Translations under genes and position numbers: made by a program
In this document: positions 11,624 to 23,399 of the stretch, in pieces
Numbering within the stretch: the first letter of the stretch is position 1
How the letters are laid out: each line of letters opens with the position of its first letter
The notes under the pieces: model-generated
Told to the model about the DNA's origin: nothing
What the model saw: the letters and a program-made list of their open reading frames with translations, nothing else
Database searches by the model: none
Source: Anodontia alba
Taxonomy: Eukaryota > Mollusca > Bivalvia > Lucinida > Lucinidae
DNA: 64,000 bases
Reading direction: 5' to 3'
Assembly: GCA_964016985.1 (NCBI GenBank)
Contig: OZ024829.1
Span: forward strand, 74,289,610-74,353,609

Positions 11624-12889
11624 TAGAGCAGTAGTAGTGATCTGAATCCTAAGGATTATATAGCCACGAATTTAGCTCTTTCATACTTACAGAATGTTTG
11701 CTGTACTTTCAAACCTAAATAATAGTACATTAAATTATTTACGTTCCTTATCAATGCTTTATTGTTTTGTACATATAGAGAATTGAAAATTTTGTTCCAT
11801 CAATAGTAAGGCCATCTTTTGGATATTTGGAAGGAATATTGAGCAAAGTATAAAGCTGGTCTAAAACTCCGAACGACGTTTATCATCTATATTGGTTGTG
11901 TAGTTTTCGTTAATATGAGATACTTCAGCGATACATAGTAAAACTGGGCGCTTAATGATTCACATTTGGATGCATTTACACAGTTTTACACATTAAACGA
12001 CATTCAATTCCTCTGATTTCTTTGCAGAACCATTTCGAGTGAAAACCGTTTGTGTCTTTTAGTTCTTGTTCAAATTAAGTACCGACATCTTATATTCTGA
12101 TCTTTGCGGCAGAAATGAAATCCGATCTCTATTTATAGGAAGATGAGATCAGGATCCCCTAAGATGCAAGCTTAATATATCCACTGTAGTTTATCTACAC
12201 CGAAAAATTTTGTTTCATCGCTGACCCCGATGTTACGGTAAAGTCCTGGACTTTCGGGAACCTGCGAGTGACTGGGTGTTTCTGTTGTCTTGTTTATTTT
12301 GAACACATTATCATTTGTGTGATGATTTTACATTGAATGATTTAACATTTTATCATCTCATTATGGAGTATTCTTTGCTCCGGTTTCGTCAAACAAGAAT
12401 GATCCGTAATCAAACCGGAAATAGCAAGTTCTTACTGACTTGATAATATCATCAGAATAACTTCTTTACAATATAGTCTGAAAATTTGATATTTCAAATC
12501 TCCATTTTAGGAGCAAAGGCAGTCAGTATTGGTTTCCTTATCTATCAATCATTATTGAGATTGCTACCTTGACACCGGTTGAAGGCACTACATTAGAAAT
12601 ACCGATGTAGATAACAAACAGTAATGCACAGTCCGCCAAGTTATCATGGTCCATGTCAGTGAAGAGTAAGATCAAGTAAAATAAACAGTAGTTGTTTCCT
12701 TTTTGTCAACTAGCGCCCTTTGAACAGCTAAAGAGAAACTTGAATATAGTGCATTTTTACGCACTACCTTGCAGAACACCATACAGTTTTATTGAAATAT
12801 ATGAATTCTTATTTTACTTGGTGCAAAAATTGTTTTTCTTGCTTATATATCTTCTGCAATGTTTCCAGCGCATTTCTTAAAGTAGAACA
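11624..12889. other. Gene-free stretch
   Basis: I see no coding exon, no clear repeat and no palindrome between the direct repeat and the first mariner. Confidence 0.4.
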
Positions 12890-13544
12890 CGAGGGGCGGT
12901 CGGAAAATATCTGGGCTTTCTCTTTCTCAAAAACTGTTAAATACTTTTCATAATATTATTTTATTTTTGTTTTCAAAGTATTCCCCACCTACGTCTATAC
13001 ACTTTTGCCATCTTTGTGGGAGCTTTTGTAGTCCCTCTGCAAAGTATGAAAAAGACCTACTGTTAAGGTACCGATACTGAAATCAAAGCCGCCCTGTTCT
13101 CATAGGTGTTTCCAGCGAGCCTTTTTTTTTTTTTGGGGGGGGGGGGGTGTTGTGGGGGGGGGGGGGGGGGGCAAGGTTTGGGCTGTACGGAGAGTGGGAC
13201 AACAATTTCCACTTGAAGGAGTTGATGTTCTATTATAGACGAGGCATAATGAGTGTGGGCATTATCATGCAAAAGAAAGATTTTTTTCTGGACTAGCCTT
13301 GGGCGCAACTTTTTAACTCACCTGAGCTATGCTTAAACTTATTGGGTGGTGGGGAGTTAGCTTGTTTCCATTGCTTTGACTGATCATAATGGGCCCACAT
13401 TTCATCCCTAGTGACAATACAGGTTAAAATCTTATTTTTATCATGGTTAAAACGCCCCAAATGTTCTTCTGCTATGGTCACCCTGGCATTTTGGTCTTCT
13501 GTCAGATGTTTCGGCATCCACCTAGCACTTATACCTCCTTGCTC

Positions 13545-13576
<32 letters not shown>

Positions 13577-14104
13577 TTTTGTTTTTTTTTTTGTTTTGTT
13601 TTGTATAAAATCTGATACGCCGACGCTTCAGTGGTGCTAAACTGGTTAGCTATTTCCTGCAATGTCACTCTGCGACCTGTGTTGACAAAAACCTCAACAT
13701 TCGCCACCATGGTAGGGGTCAGGTTCTCAGCGGGCCTCCCTGGCCTAGGTTTGTACCTTACGCTAGTCCTGCCCTCCCTAAACTGTAAAACACAGCTATA
13801 AAAGTTTGAACGAAATATTTAGGCTTTAGAAAACTTTTCTGCAACCTTTGAAAAATTGTGGCAAGGTTATTCAACCTTTAAACACAGAAACTGTAAAACA
13901 TGTCTCTGTTCTTCAAGCTTAGAGTCAGATGTAACTACCTTGTTTAAAGTCTAAACGATAGAGTATACACACTCTTTATTAAAAAATAAACTAACCAATT
14001 TAAAGGCGATGAAATGTAGTGATCGCTCATGTATAATATGTGTAGGTAGCTGCACGTGGAAAGACAGGAGCAAGAAAAGTCCGGATATTTTCCGACCGCC
14101 CTCG
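12890..14104 (-). mobile_element. Decayed mariner element 1 with matching termini
   Basis: The ends are inverted repeats: CGAGGGGCGGTCGGAAAATA from 12890 and the complement of TATTTTCCGACCGCCCTCG ending at 14104. The inside, on the minus strand, holds a broken mariner transposase. A helix-turn-helix piece (VTLQEIANQFSTTEASAYQIL) lies near 13610-13690, a TRDEMWAHYDQ block with the first catalytic Asp near 13400, and a LLHDNAHTH block with the second near 13260-13285. The region of the third Asp is destroyed by a poly-G and poly-T interruption (about 13121-13171). A long T-run at 13552-13610 breaks the N-terminal half. The element is about 1.2 kb and cannot encode an active enzyme. Confidence 0.85.
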
Positions 14105-15555
14105 TTAATTACTTTACTACGCTTATGAGGCTCAATAAGCTGATTCTAAGCTTTTTATTAACAGATAACACTTGCTTACATAGATATTTTTGTAGCCCTC
14201 TAATTTTCATGGCTGAAATAATTTTGCTGTATATAAGTATTGATGAAAGTGACTGCACCAATCATATTCAGGTGCTACTCCTAATTTTGCACGTGTAAAG
14301 TTCACAGCCGGCTTATTCTAAAAGCATGAGCTGGATACGTTATAGCAATAATACCGCATGCATCTTTCTTTCAACTGAATAAGAAACGATACATTTGTAC
14401 CATTATACATTTATGATATGATGATCGCAATATTCATATAAGACAAACATATTCCTGAAGTAGAACATAGTACAGCATTGTAATGATAGGGCTGTTTGAA
14501 ATGTGGATTTTGCAAATAATATAATATTTGATTAGTTCAGCTGCTCGATAGGAAAATATCAAAGCTTGGATACTTTCACTCAGAGAACCAAACTTCTGGC
14601 GGTAGCAACGATAATTTACATAATAAAGTTACGAAATAAAGTTTCAGTAAAATGCATGCATTTTGCAATAGACATCTTGAAATCCATCATACTTGTCAAG
14701 AAAAACACATCTAATAACAAGGGTAAACGTTCCCAATATTAAGTTTTAGAAAGTGCAACATACCTCAACGTATCATTTTATAAGTATACAGGATATACAG
14801 GATGGAAACAACCATTGATTTTCCTTATTTATTTCATACATTTTGCAAATGTTTTGTAGCTCACAAGTGTGATATGTTACGTGACATGTAATGAACTTCC
14901 GCCTCTTCGAAGTGACTGACACAAATCTTGTACGGCGTTACGACAGGTGTAAGGGTAATTGATAGCCTAGATGATTTTCTACTTTCATATTCAAGGCAAC
15001 CGTCCAAAATATACAATTCTGCTAATACGTATCTTTTAATATTGCCTTAATTATACATTTTACCAATTCTGGCATGAAATCATGCAAAGCCACGACAGAA
15101 ACAGGCAAATATTGGAACTATTTGATATGAAACTATATTTATTTGGAACCAACCCGCTGACATGTATATTTTAGCAGTGTGTACACAACACAATATATAC
15201 AGAAGGTTAGCTGAAGCATGAGTGAAGCAGAGCATCTGATCAGATATATATTGAATACATAAATGGTTAGCGTTAAGTTGAAAATTTGTAATATCGTACC
15301 ATGAGAATAAAATATTTCATAATTCATGGTGGAATTAGAATTATTTTACAGATCTCATATAAGAACTCCAAAACTTACTGATTTTAAACCTGAACACCTT
15401 AACATAACATAAAAACTGATTTGAAGCTTAACATATAGCGGACCAACAAACAGTGCATGTTTAGTTTTATTTAGAATATGTCAAATATTTCGTTAATGTT
15501 CAGTATTTAACATGGATTTGTACATGCATTTTAAGACCAAGACAAATACTTGGCC
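14105..15555. other. Gene-free stretch between the two mariners
   Basis: AT-rich sequence without a recognisable exon. Short open frames on both strands have no family features. Confidence 0.4.
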
Positions 15556-15556
15556 A

Positions 15557-15614
15557 TATACAATATTTCATTAATATTCGTTGTTTATGAAGAATATTAA
15601 TGAAAAATTGTATA
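15557..15614. repeat. 23-bp-arm hairpin beside mariner 2
   Basis: Arms 15557-15579 and 15592-15614 are reverse complements with one mismatch (shared TTTCATTAATATTC), with a 12-base loop. It lies 18 bases outside the mariner terminus. Confidence 0.85.
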
Positions 15615-15631
15615 CAGCCAACATGGAATGA

Positions 15632-16982
15632 TACGAGGGTCGTGCAAAAAGTTCTGTCACTAATAGGCTTCCTTAGTTTTATCCCAGGTATATTTTAAAA
15701 TGCTTCATTGCACTTAAATGCTGTGTTGAATAGCTAACGATACCCGTTTATTTCGTGCAAATTGCTTTTCAATTGACCGAGTTATTTCAAATTGAAATAG
15801 ATGCAGTCATATACACTGACCAATTCACTTGTTACATTGGAACATGGACCAGAAGACTGAAATTCGTAGCTATATTAAATGCCGCATTAGGCTTAATATA
15901 GATTCAAAGCAGATATTTAATGAATTGTATGGTATATATGGACCTCAGACCATTTCATTTCGCACAGTTTTTAGGTGCGTTAAAGCTTTTAAAGCTGGGA
16001 AATTTTCTGTTGAAGATGATACCCGTCCTGGAAGGCCTAAAACCTCTGTTACCAAGGTAAACATCGCTGATGTAAAGATTGTGGTCGAACAGGATGCGCG
16101 TTTGTCTGTCAAAGATATAGCTAGTTGTACTGGCATATCAGAAGGCAGTGTGCAAACAATTCTGAAAAAAGCGTTTGGACCTGAGAAAGGTTTGCCCAAG
16201 TGGGTACCTCATTTGCTCACTGACGAGCAAAAGACACAACGCCTTAAATGTGCCCGGGAACTTTTGAAAACATACAAAGGCTGTAATAGTAGGCTTATTT
16301 CTAACTTGCTAACAGGTGATGAAACCTGGGTGCACATGTTTGAGCCACAAAGAAGGGCTGATAATAAGCAATGGCAGCGAAAAGATAAAAAACGCCCGTA
16401 TATTGCCAAGAGAACCATAAGTTCGAAAAAGATGTTGTACGCAATTTTCTTTAATTCAAGTGGGCCAGTCGTTCAAGTGCCTTGTCCGTCTGGTCATACA
16501 GTCACTGGCCGATTCTACAAGAATTCTGTACTGAAGAAAGTGAAAGAGTTTTACAATAAGAAACGACCAATCAAAGGATGGTCAGGAGCCCTCCTTTTAC
16601 ATGACAACGCCTCCTCTCATAAGTTTGAGGTTGTTAAGTCTTTTTTGGCTTCTGAAAAGGTGAAAGTTTTAAACCATCCACCTTATTCACCTGACCTGAG
16701 ACCCTGTGACTTCTTTTTATTTCCAAGGCTTAAGAAAATACTTTCTGGAAATAAGTATATGTCTAGAAGTTCTCTTTGCAGCGCTATTTATTAGTGTCTC
16801 CAACAGATACCAAAAAGAAGACTATTAATCTGCTTTTCGCGACTGGGTAAAAAGGTTACAAAAATGTGTTTCAGTAAAGGGGGAATACTTTGAAGGTTTG
16901 TAATAAAAATATGTGTGATAAAAAGTAGCACTGAAGTAATCCGAACCCAGTGACAAAACTTTTTTTGCAGGACCCTCGAATA
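15632..16982 (+). mobile_element. Mariner element 2 with inverted terminal repeats
   Basis: The left terminus CGAGGGTCGTGCAAAAAG (from 15634) is matched by the complement of the right terminus CTTTTTTTGCAGGACCCTCG (ending 16978), with a TA dinucleotide next to each end (15632-15633; 16981-16982). The element is about 1.35 kb, the normal mariner size, and encloses one transposase frame. The termini differ from those of the element at 12890, so the two are separate lineages. Confidence 0.9.
15829..16794 (+). CDS. Mariner-family transposase, C-terminally truncated
   Basis: The 321-residue frame encodes a cut-and-paste DNA transposase that would bind the element's own inverted ends and insert at TA sites. 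Residues ~8-110 form the paired helix-turn-helix DNA-binding part, including the linker motif TRPGRPKTSV. The catalytic domain has TGDETWVHMFEP (Asp164), LLLHDNASSH (Asp259) and HPPYSPDLRPCDFFLF (Asp294). There are 34 residues between the last two, giving the mariner DD34D triad. The start at 15829 lies just inside the left terminus; Met at 15844 (MDQKTEIRS) is an equally good start. The frame ends at a TAG at 16792-16794. Beyond it, frame-shifted sequence still encodes SAFRDWVKRLQKC and KGEYFEGL, the usual mariner C-terminus. The element is therefore recently inactivated by a stop, a frameshift and a second stop. Confidence 0.9.
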   Translation: MLHWNMDQKTEIRSYIKCRIRLNIDSKQIFNELYGIYGPQTISFRTVFRCVKAFKAGKFSVEDDTRPGRPKTSVTKVNIADVKIVVEQDARLSVKDIASCTGISEGSVQTILKKAFGPEKGLPKWVPHLLTDEQKTQRLKCARELLKTYKGCNSRLISNLLTGDETWVHMFEPQRRADNKQWQRKDKKRPYIAKRTISSKKMLYAIFFNSSGPVVQVPCPSGHTVTGRFYKNSVLKKVKEFYNKKRPIKGWSGALLLHDNASSHKFEVVKSFLASEKVKVLNHPPYSPDLRPCDFFLFPRLKKILSGNKYMSRSSLCSAIY

Positions 16983-17960
16983 CATGTAATTATCAAAATC
17001 CAGATTAAATCAGTTGTCATACTAAATAAATGTTACCTCACTTCCAACAATAAAAAAATAAATGCCTGTATAAATTTTCTGTTTCTTCATAGCACTTGTA
17101 GCTTTCCAAGTTGCATTGATTATGCAAAATACAAATCTTACATTGTATCGATGTTTTGTGTGTTCGTCCATATATGTCAATTAATATTACATGTTTCTCT
17201 CAGCCTTTCATCTATGATCACTATGCAGCTGTTTATGTTTATTTGCTGTGACTATAACCCAAGAAATCTTTTCACACAAAGCCAATTGCAAACTCAAATA
17301 TTGAAAATATCACAACTCTGCTCGACAAGCAAAACAAAAGCACAAATAAAAATATAATATGAAGATTAAATTACTATACCGTATTAAACTATAAATAAAA
17401 TACATCGAGGAATAGAGGAGAAATATGTATTCATTGTCCGCATTTGCGATAAGGAGTTTTGAAACGGTTCAAATATAAAAAATCCGATGCTTGTTTTTCA
17501 TAAAACAATCCTTTATGAAACACATTAAGAGCAAATGCCACGAAATGCACTAATATGATGACCTTTCATTTGAATTAGTTGTAAATTGGTGGGGCAGCCT
17601 ATATTTTCATGTTAATGTAAACCAAGGTTTTGGAGGAATATGCCTCTCATCTATGATCACTATGTAGATATGTGAATATTCGGGGCCCTGGGTTAATTTT
17701 TTTTCTCCCTGCTCCCTGTGTTAATATAGGGCGGTTACTACCTCATAAAGAATACCAGCTTTTTTTAATATAAAACTGTAGCGATAACTGTAGTTCCTTG
17801 TGTTTTTTGTGATACAGGAAAAAGTATATCCATTTATTAAGTCACGTTTTGGAAAATCAAAAGGCTTTCACGGTGGGATTTTTCCAGTGATCAGTAAGAT
17901 CAGTAAGTATTCATGTCTGTAATTATTCAATTCATATTAGGCAAGAATTGCGCGTTTAGT
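16983..17960. other. Gene-free stretch
   Basis: AT-rich, with a 135-codon open frame (16950-17357) that starts inside the mariner terminus and has no protein-like features. Nothing else is recognisable. Confidence 0.4.
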
Positions 17961-17963
17961 ATA

Positions 17964-17964
17964 C

Positions 17965-18014
<50 letters not shown>

Positions 18015-18039
18015 GTTTGTCTGTCTATCTGTGTGTGTA

Positions 18040-18104
<65 letters not shown>

Positions 18105-18130
18105 ACGTGTGTGTATGTGTGTGTGTCTGT
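17964..18130. repeat. Compound microsatellite (CTAT)n-(GT)n-(GA)n-(GT)n
   Basis: CTAT units run from 17964 to 18015, then GT to about 18061, GA to about 18097, and GT-rich sequence to about 18130. Confidence 0.95.
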
Positions 18131-18160
18131 GTCTGTCATAGTCCAAATAGGAAGCTAGCT

Positions 18161-18597
18161 AGATCCGGAATCTGGGTACGTCAAATAGGAATTCTGATTT
18201 ATCTTCAAATAATTTCCTTACTACTGACCAGCCAATCAGCTTTTAGATTGTGTACTCCTTCCCCACAATTATACTTTTATGTCATGGGTCACCTTTAGGT
18301 TTTTTAAAAGGGAATGAATTTAATGAATTCAGTTTTTGAAAATTTTAACTCTTAACAAAGAACATTTTCAAGTAAAAAAATTTATCTGCTATCATTATTT
18401 TAGTAGGTAAAACAAAGACATTTAAAGTGGCAGTTTCATTAAAATGATTCGTTTTCAAAGTTAAGAATCACTTACTTTTTATTGATATGTACAGTATGTA
18501 CAGTTGCAAAATAAATTGAGAGAAAAACCTCCTGGAAGATGAGACGAAGTTCCAAAATAAAAATTCCTATTTGACCTGGCCAGATTCCGGATCCGGC
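18161..18597. repeat. MITE-like element with ~40-bp inverted ends
   Basis: The left end (GATCCGGAATCTGG, then GTCAAATAGGAATT) and the right end (AATTCCTATTTGAC, then CCAGATTCCGGATC) are reverse complements across about 40 bases with a few mismatches. The ~360-base interior is AT-rich with no frame. No clear target duplication was identified. Confidence 0.6.
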
Positions 18598-18838
18598 TAA
18601 ATTCTAATTTATATATTTCTCCCTATACACTTTTTTCAAGGGTACATGCCTTAGAAATGATCCTGGTTCTGGAGTTCTCTGTTGACATTTGTTAAAATCT
18701 TGAATTATAAATATTTCTAAATTCCAGTATTCTCGGGATCCGTGGAATGAGTTCGCTTGCGCAACAAAAACAAAATGAACCCTATCCGACGTGTCATTCA
18801 GAGACATCTGGTATAACACTGTTCCAGGAAACTCTCTT

Positions 18839-18967
<129 letters not shown>

Positions 18968-19570
18968 CCGGTATTAAACATAAACACTAAACACGTGTAT
19001 GACTCAAACGCACAAAACTAAGCTTGCAGAATTAGGATATCTAATTTCCTATTAACCAAAAAGATGCACGTGTGTTTGATTGTGGGTGTGCGTGCGTGCG
19101 CGCCTGTGTTAAGGTCCACCTATATAGCAGAAAGTTATTTTCACCATACAACTTTCTTTGACTCTCTGTCAAAAGTAGTTTGTGAATTTATTGAGTCAGA
19201 CTTACAACATAACAATATATATCTGTGTAACTTTTTCTAAAACAAAGGCTACTAGAGTGTTTGGAATAATATTTTCTTGAAATCTTCTGTTGTCCATCTA
19301 TCTGTCTCTCCGCACCGCATCTTGCTCTTTGCCGCTCATGCGACCGTGTATGTATTGCTAAAACCCCTTTAATAGGGAGAGTAACTACTGAGGCATAAAC
19401 TGACTAAATGATTGACACTCCTCTACCTATTGTCTTATCAAACTGTTTTAGGTAGCCTAATGTGCATTTGGGCGCTCTGTTCATAATAATCTCTTCTTTG
19501 AAACTGATAGTACGATTGGCACTACGTATCCTTCTATTTTTATGATGGCCAAAATTTAGATGTTATAACA

Positions 19571-19706
19571 ACACGCAGTTTCTAGCTGTATCTCCCGAAT
19601 CGAGGACCTAATTATACACGCAGATTTCTAGCTGTATCTCCCGAATCGAGGACCTAATTATACACGCAGTTTCTAGCTGTATCTCCCGAATCGAGGACCT
19701 AATTAT
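19571..19706. repeat. 45-bp tandem repeat, three copies
   Basis: Three nearly identical units starting ACACGCAG and ending GACCTAATTAT, at 19571, 19616 and 19662. The middle unit has one extra base. Confidence 0.95.
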
Positions 19707-20077
19707 ACACGGTATATTTTGTGTTTGATGGATTGTCGAGCCTTGGAAAACTTTATTGTTAATCATCTGCCATTTACTTTGAATAATTTCCGTGTCGCGG
19801 TAGGGGTTAAATAAGAGTTATTTTCATGTTAGCCCTATACGATTTCGAAACAAAATCGAAGGGCGGGCACTTCATAGTTACTAAAACATATCGTGGTATG
19901 TAAATGATATGCAGACTGCATCATATTCTCTTGTCATTGTGCATTGGACCTCTACATCTCCGCCGCTTATTACACTTGATTTTTATTGTCCATACCACAG
20001 CAAGCGCTTTAAGTCACCAAACAACCCTGTGGACAGTCACTGGATATATTCGCCATTTTGTTTACATGCTTTATCTC

Positions 20078-20176
20078 GAAGTGAATCGGCATTCGCGATC
20101 TGACTGGGTGACAGCTTTTGGGTCAAAAAGCAGTGACATATTTCAACCAGTCAGATCGTGAATGCAAATTACTTCG
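20078..20176. repeat. Palindromic element with 30-bp arms
   Basis: The left arm (20078-20107, ending GCGATCTGACTGG) pairs with the right arm (20147-20176, starting CCAGTCAGATCGTG) with a few mismatches. The loop contains a second small stem (GCTTTT/AAAAGC). Confidence 0.75.
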
Positions 20177-20769
20177 GATTTGCATCAACAAAGAAGATGG
20201 CAATCGTATCCAGTACATATCCAGATATGTATTTAGTGGTATAACCCTATTTGCTGTTGTAGAAACAAGCATATACCAATTGTGAGGTATGGCAGAGACC
20301 ATTCGCAATAACAAGAGCATATAAACTAGTCCGCACTGCTGTTGCTGATCACGATAGCGACTCGAAATCTATTTTTATCAGATCCGTCGATTTTCTTCGA
20401 AAATAATTCCATAGACAAATCTAGATATAATAAAAAATAACCTTAGCAGTACCATTTGTGAAAAGCCTGACCTTGGTTTGACTGTTATTGGAAATATCAT
20501 TAACATACAACAGTAACAAGTCCTGATATCTTCAGATCTTGGCCCTTCAAGGACATCTGTCTGATATGTACCAAGTAAAAAACGGTTCGAACCAATTAAG
20601 TGCCCTAGAAATTTTGTCTTGTAGGTAGCAATTGTCATTACATGCTTGGGTGGTGGTTCTAATGTCCCCGTACTTCGATATAGTGCTGATATTATATAAT
20701 TGTCTGGTCATTTGAGACTGTTGGAGGTCAATAAATATGTGTAAATAGAATTCCACTGAAAGCTGCTAG

Positions 20770-20890
20770 GAGACGTGAGGAATGTTGCCGTGTTCACTAT
20801 TCCTCATGAACAAACTCAATCAGACCGAGTCTGCTAGTTTCTCATTATTATTTCTTCTGTATTTCCAAACGATCCCTACTTCATGATCCA
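20770..20890 (+). repeat. Dispersed repeat (GAGTCTGCT family), copy 1
   Basis: Shares ATTCCTCATGAA, CAGTCT/CAGACC..GTCTGCT and GTATTTCCAAACGAT(C/T)CCTACTTC with the inverted copy at 23041-23160. A shorter relative lies at 23270-23400. It is probably a short interspersed element, but I cannot assign a family. Confidence 0.5.
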
Positions 20891-21392
20891 TCATTGCTTC
20901 TATAAAATCGTTGTACAATTAATGTAACTTGACATTACAGCAGGGACAGCATTACTATTCCAGCAAGGTTTAGGGTAACTAAGGTCACCTTTAACTAATA
21001 CAGTGCATTTGTCTAGGTTTATCCTGGAAAGACAATAGGCGCTTCAAGATGTTCAATCACCCAACCGGGAAAAGATTAAAACAAATGCACAAAATTAATA
21101 TAGACGAAACTCGGTTCTTTTTCAACTTTTTAGTTTGGCTACAATTCAGAACTGCGTATCACGACCAGGTCTAGATATAAGTGTCTGTCATTTTATTCGA
21201 CTGAAAGCTTTATCAAGTATGTCCCCCACCAGAGGTGTTTTCGTTCTGGGACCCATTAGAATTGGCGTCAGGGTTAGCTTTGGCGTCGGGTTGTCTGTTC
21301 CTTATGTGCATGAATTCTTTTGAACGGGTTGAAGGAGTTTCATCAAACTTGAGGAGATACATTAGGACAAGCTTTAGACCTGATTTGATTTA

Positions 21393-21470
21393 AGTGACTT
21401 CACTTTCAAGATCAGCACAGTGACTTCATTTTCAAGATCAGCACAGTGACTTTATGTTCAAGATCAGCAT
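21393..21470. repeat. 26-bp tandem repeat, three copies
   Basis: Units begin AGTGACTT and end TTCAAGATCAGCA, at 21393, 21419 and 21445. Confidence 0.9.
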
Positions 21471-22541
21471 AAGTAATGTCAAATATGAGGTGGAGGACAA
21501 CAGGGTTTTCTAATTAGTCTAGTTTACTGTTAAAAAATCGTATTCTTTGACAAGGAATATGTTGCAAACATCCTCTTCACATACTCATCTGAAAGAATTA
21601 AACTTTTTTTGTTCGGGAGTATGTTTTTGGTATATGTAGATATCTGTCAGAGAAATGGTTCAGAAAAAATGCCAGTTTAAAAATTATTGAATGTGATTAA
21701 AACGTCTCCACAGGTATAACATTATTATTATAATTGAAAAAAGAAACATTTAGAATATCAAACAACAAGTTCTAATTGTCCTGTTATACTGGTACATCTT
21801 TGTGTCGCGAAGTTAATAATAGTGAAAGAAAATAAGTTGAGAGAAGCGGTTATGCCACAGAAACAAAACGGTAAAACACCATGTCATTTAAGTCATGACC
21901 TATGACACAAAGGCATTAAAAAAGGGCGTTATTTAAGAAAATGTTCTCTTAAATAGACTGAATATATGCTGTAAGTCTGAATCAGTATTTATGGGTTTCA
22001 GCAGCTTTTAAATGGATTCAATTTATAGGTTTTGCATGTTGATAGCCACTTCAAATTATTACATTTCAAGTTTTTTTTCGTAAATGGAGTAATACGGAAA
22101 TTGTATTTTAGAGAAATTCACTTGTGAAAAAATTGATGATCCACAACGTCAGAAAAAAGGCCCTTTCGCATACGCAGGCAACGAAGGCCCAGATTAGCCT
22201 GGAATTTCTCGCAATCTGAAAAGGGCCACCGTCTGCCTGCTAACAAAATCACTGGATATTAAAAGACTTAATCGACGAACGTGAATAAGTGTGTTTTTCC
22301 CTGTTTGTGTATAGTACGAGGTCACTTTTCTGACGTTGCCGCATTCAAGTACAACTCTCACTTCTGCGACTTAAAGTAAATTAGCAAATGTATTTTTTGG
22401 TTTAATCAATTCAAACAGGACAAATATGTATGCTGTGTTCTGTGACAGTAGAGAAACGTCCCACGTCTATTTCTTTTTTTCTGGAACTTACCTACACGGC
22501 TCTCTGATTCTTGAAAATCTAAACGCATTTCTTTTTTACAT

Positions 22542-22746
22542 TAGCGGGAAATGAACCTCGCCAATGGTAATTGTATCTTTGATGCATATGCAGACAAGGA
22601 AGGCTCTGATCAGACTGCGCAATCATACAACACTGAAGATTATACTGAAAAAGACCAAAAGGCCTGACTGGACAGATGAGCAGGCTGATCTGGGACTTTA
22701 CTATTCGCCTATGCCCCGAAGCCATTTTACATGACCCGGCTAAATT
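22542..22746 (+). repeat. Bivalve-type short interspersed repeat
   Basis: Contains GATCAGACTGCGCAATC, then GGCCTGACTGGACAGATGAG, GCAGGCTGATCTGGGACTTT and CATGACCCGGCT. These are the hallmarks of a short repeat I remember as very common in bivalve genomes. Degenerate relatives occur at about 22145-22240 and 24290-24450. The right end abuts the AT microsatellite. Confidence 0.55.

Positions 22747-22748
<2 letters not shown>

Positions 22749-22815
<67 letters not shown>
22749..22815. repeat. (AT)n microsatellite
   Basis: About 67 bases of pure TA repeat, which explains the YI-repeat frames here. Confidence 0.95.
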
Positions 22816-22817
<2 letters not shown>

Positions 22818-23040
22818 GCAAACTGCGAGTGCCGAAACCAGAAGGTGCCTATATAACAGTACAATGTTGTAATATAATGTAATGCACGGGAAACCCGAGT
22901 ACATGTTTTCTCCTGAACACTGGGGCTGAAATGAGTGAAAAAAGAAAGAAACAAAGAAATACTCAGAATAGGGCCTTTCTTTGCTGTCTCGGTAGTTATT
23001 TCTCCAGTTTATACTTTAGGTACTAGAATGGAAGTAGAGA

Positions 23041-23160
23041 AAATGTTCTGAAGTAGGAATCGTTTGGAAATACAGACCAAATCAAGCACAGAAAATAGCA
23101 GACTTGGTTAGACTGAATCTCTTCATGAGGAATATTGACAAATGATGCAAGGCTTCTTAT
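23041..23160 (-). repeat. Dispersed repeat (GAGTCTGCT family), inverted copy
   Basis: Reverse complement of the 20770-20890 repeat at about 75-80 percent by eye. A further direct relative with CCGAGTCTGCTGTTTTC sits at 23270-23400. Confidence 0.5.
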
Positions 23161-23399
23161 GTCCCGGCTTTAAGCTGAGCTATTTGGTAACCATTCTACA
23201 CAGTTTAATTCATTAAACATAAACAGCCTCCATCTATTTAGTTTCAGTTTGGATTATTTTAACAGACTCCCCAACACAGAAAAGCGCTGCAAAGGACGTG
23301 AGGCATACGCATTACTCTCTGCTTCAATAATACCAACCGAGTCTGCTGTTTTCTAGCTTTTTGGTTTGTTCCGTAGTTCCAACTCCCTATTATATATGT

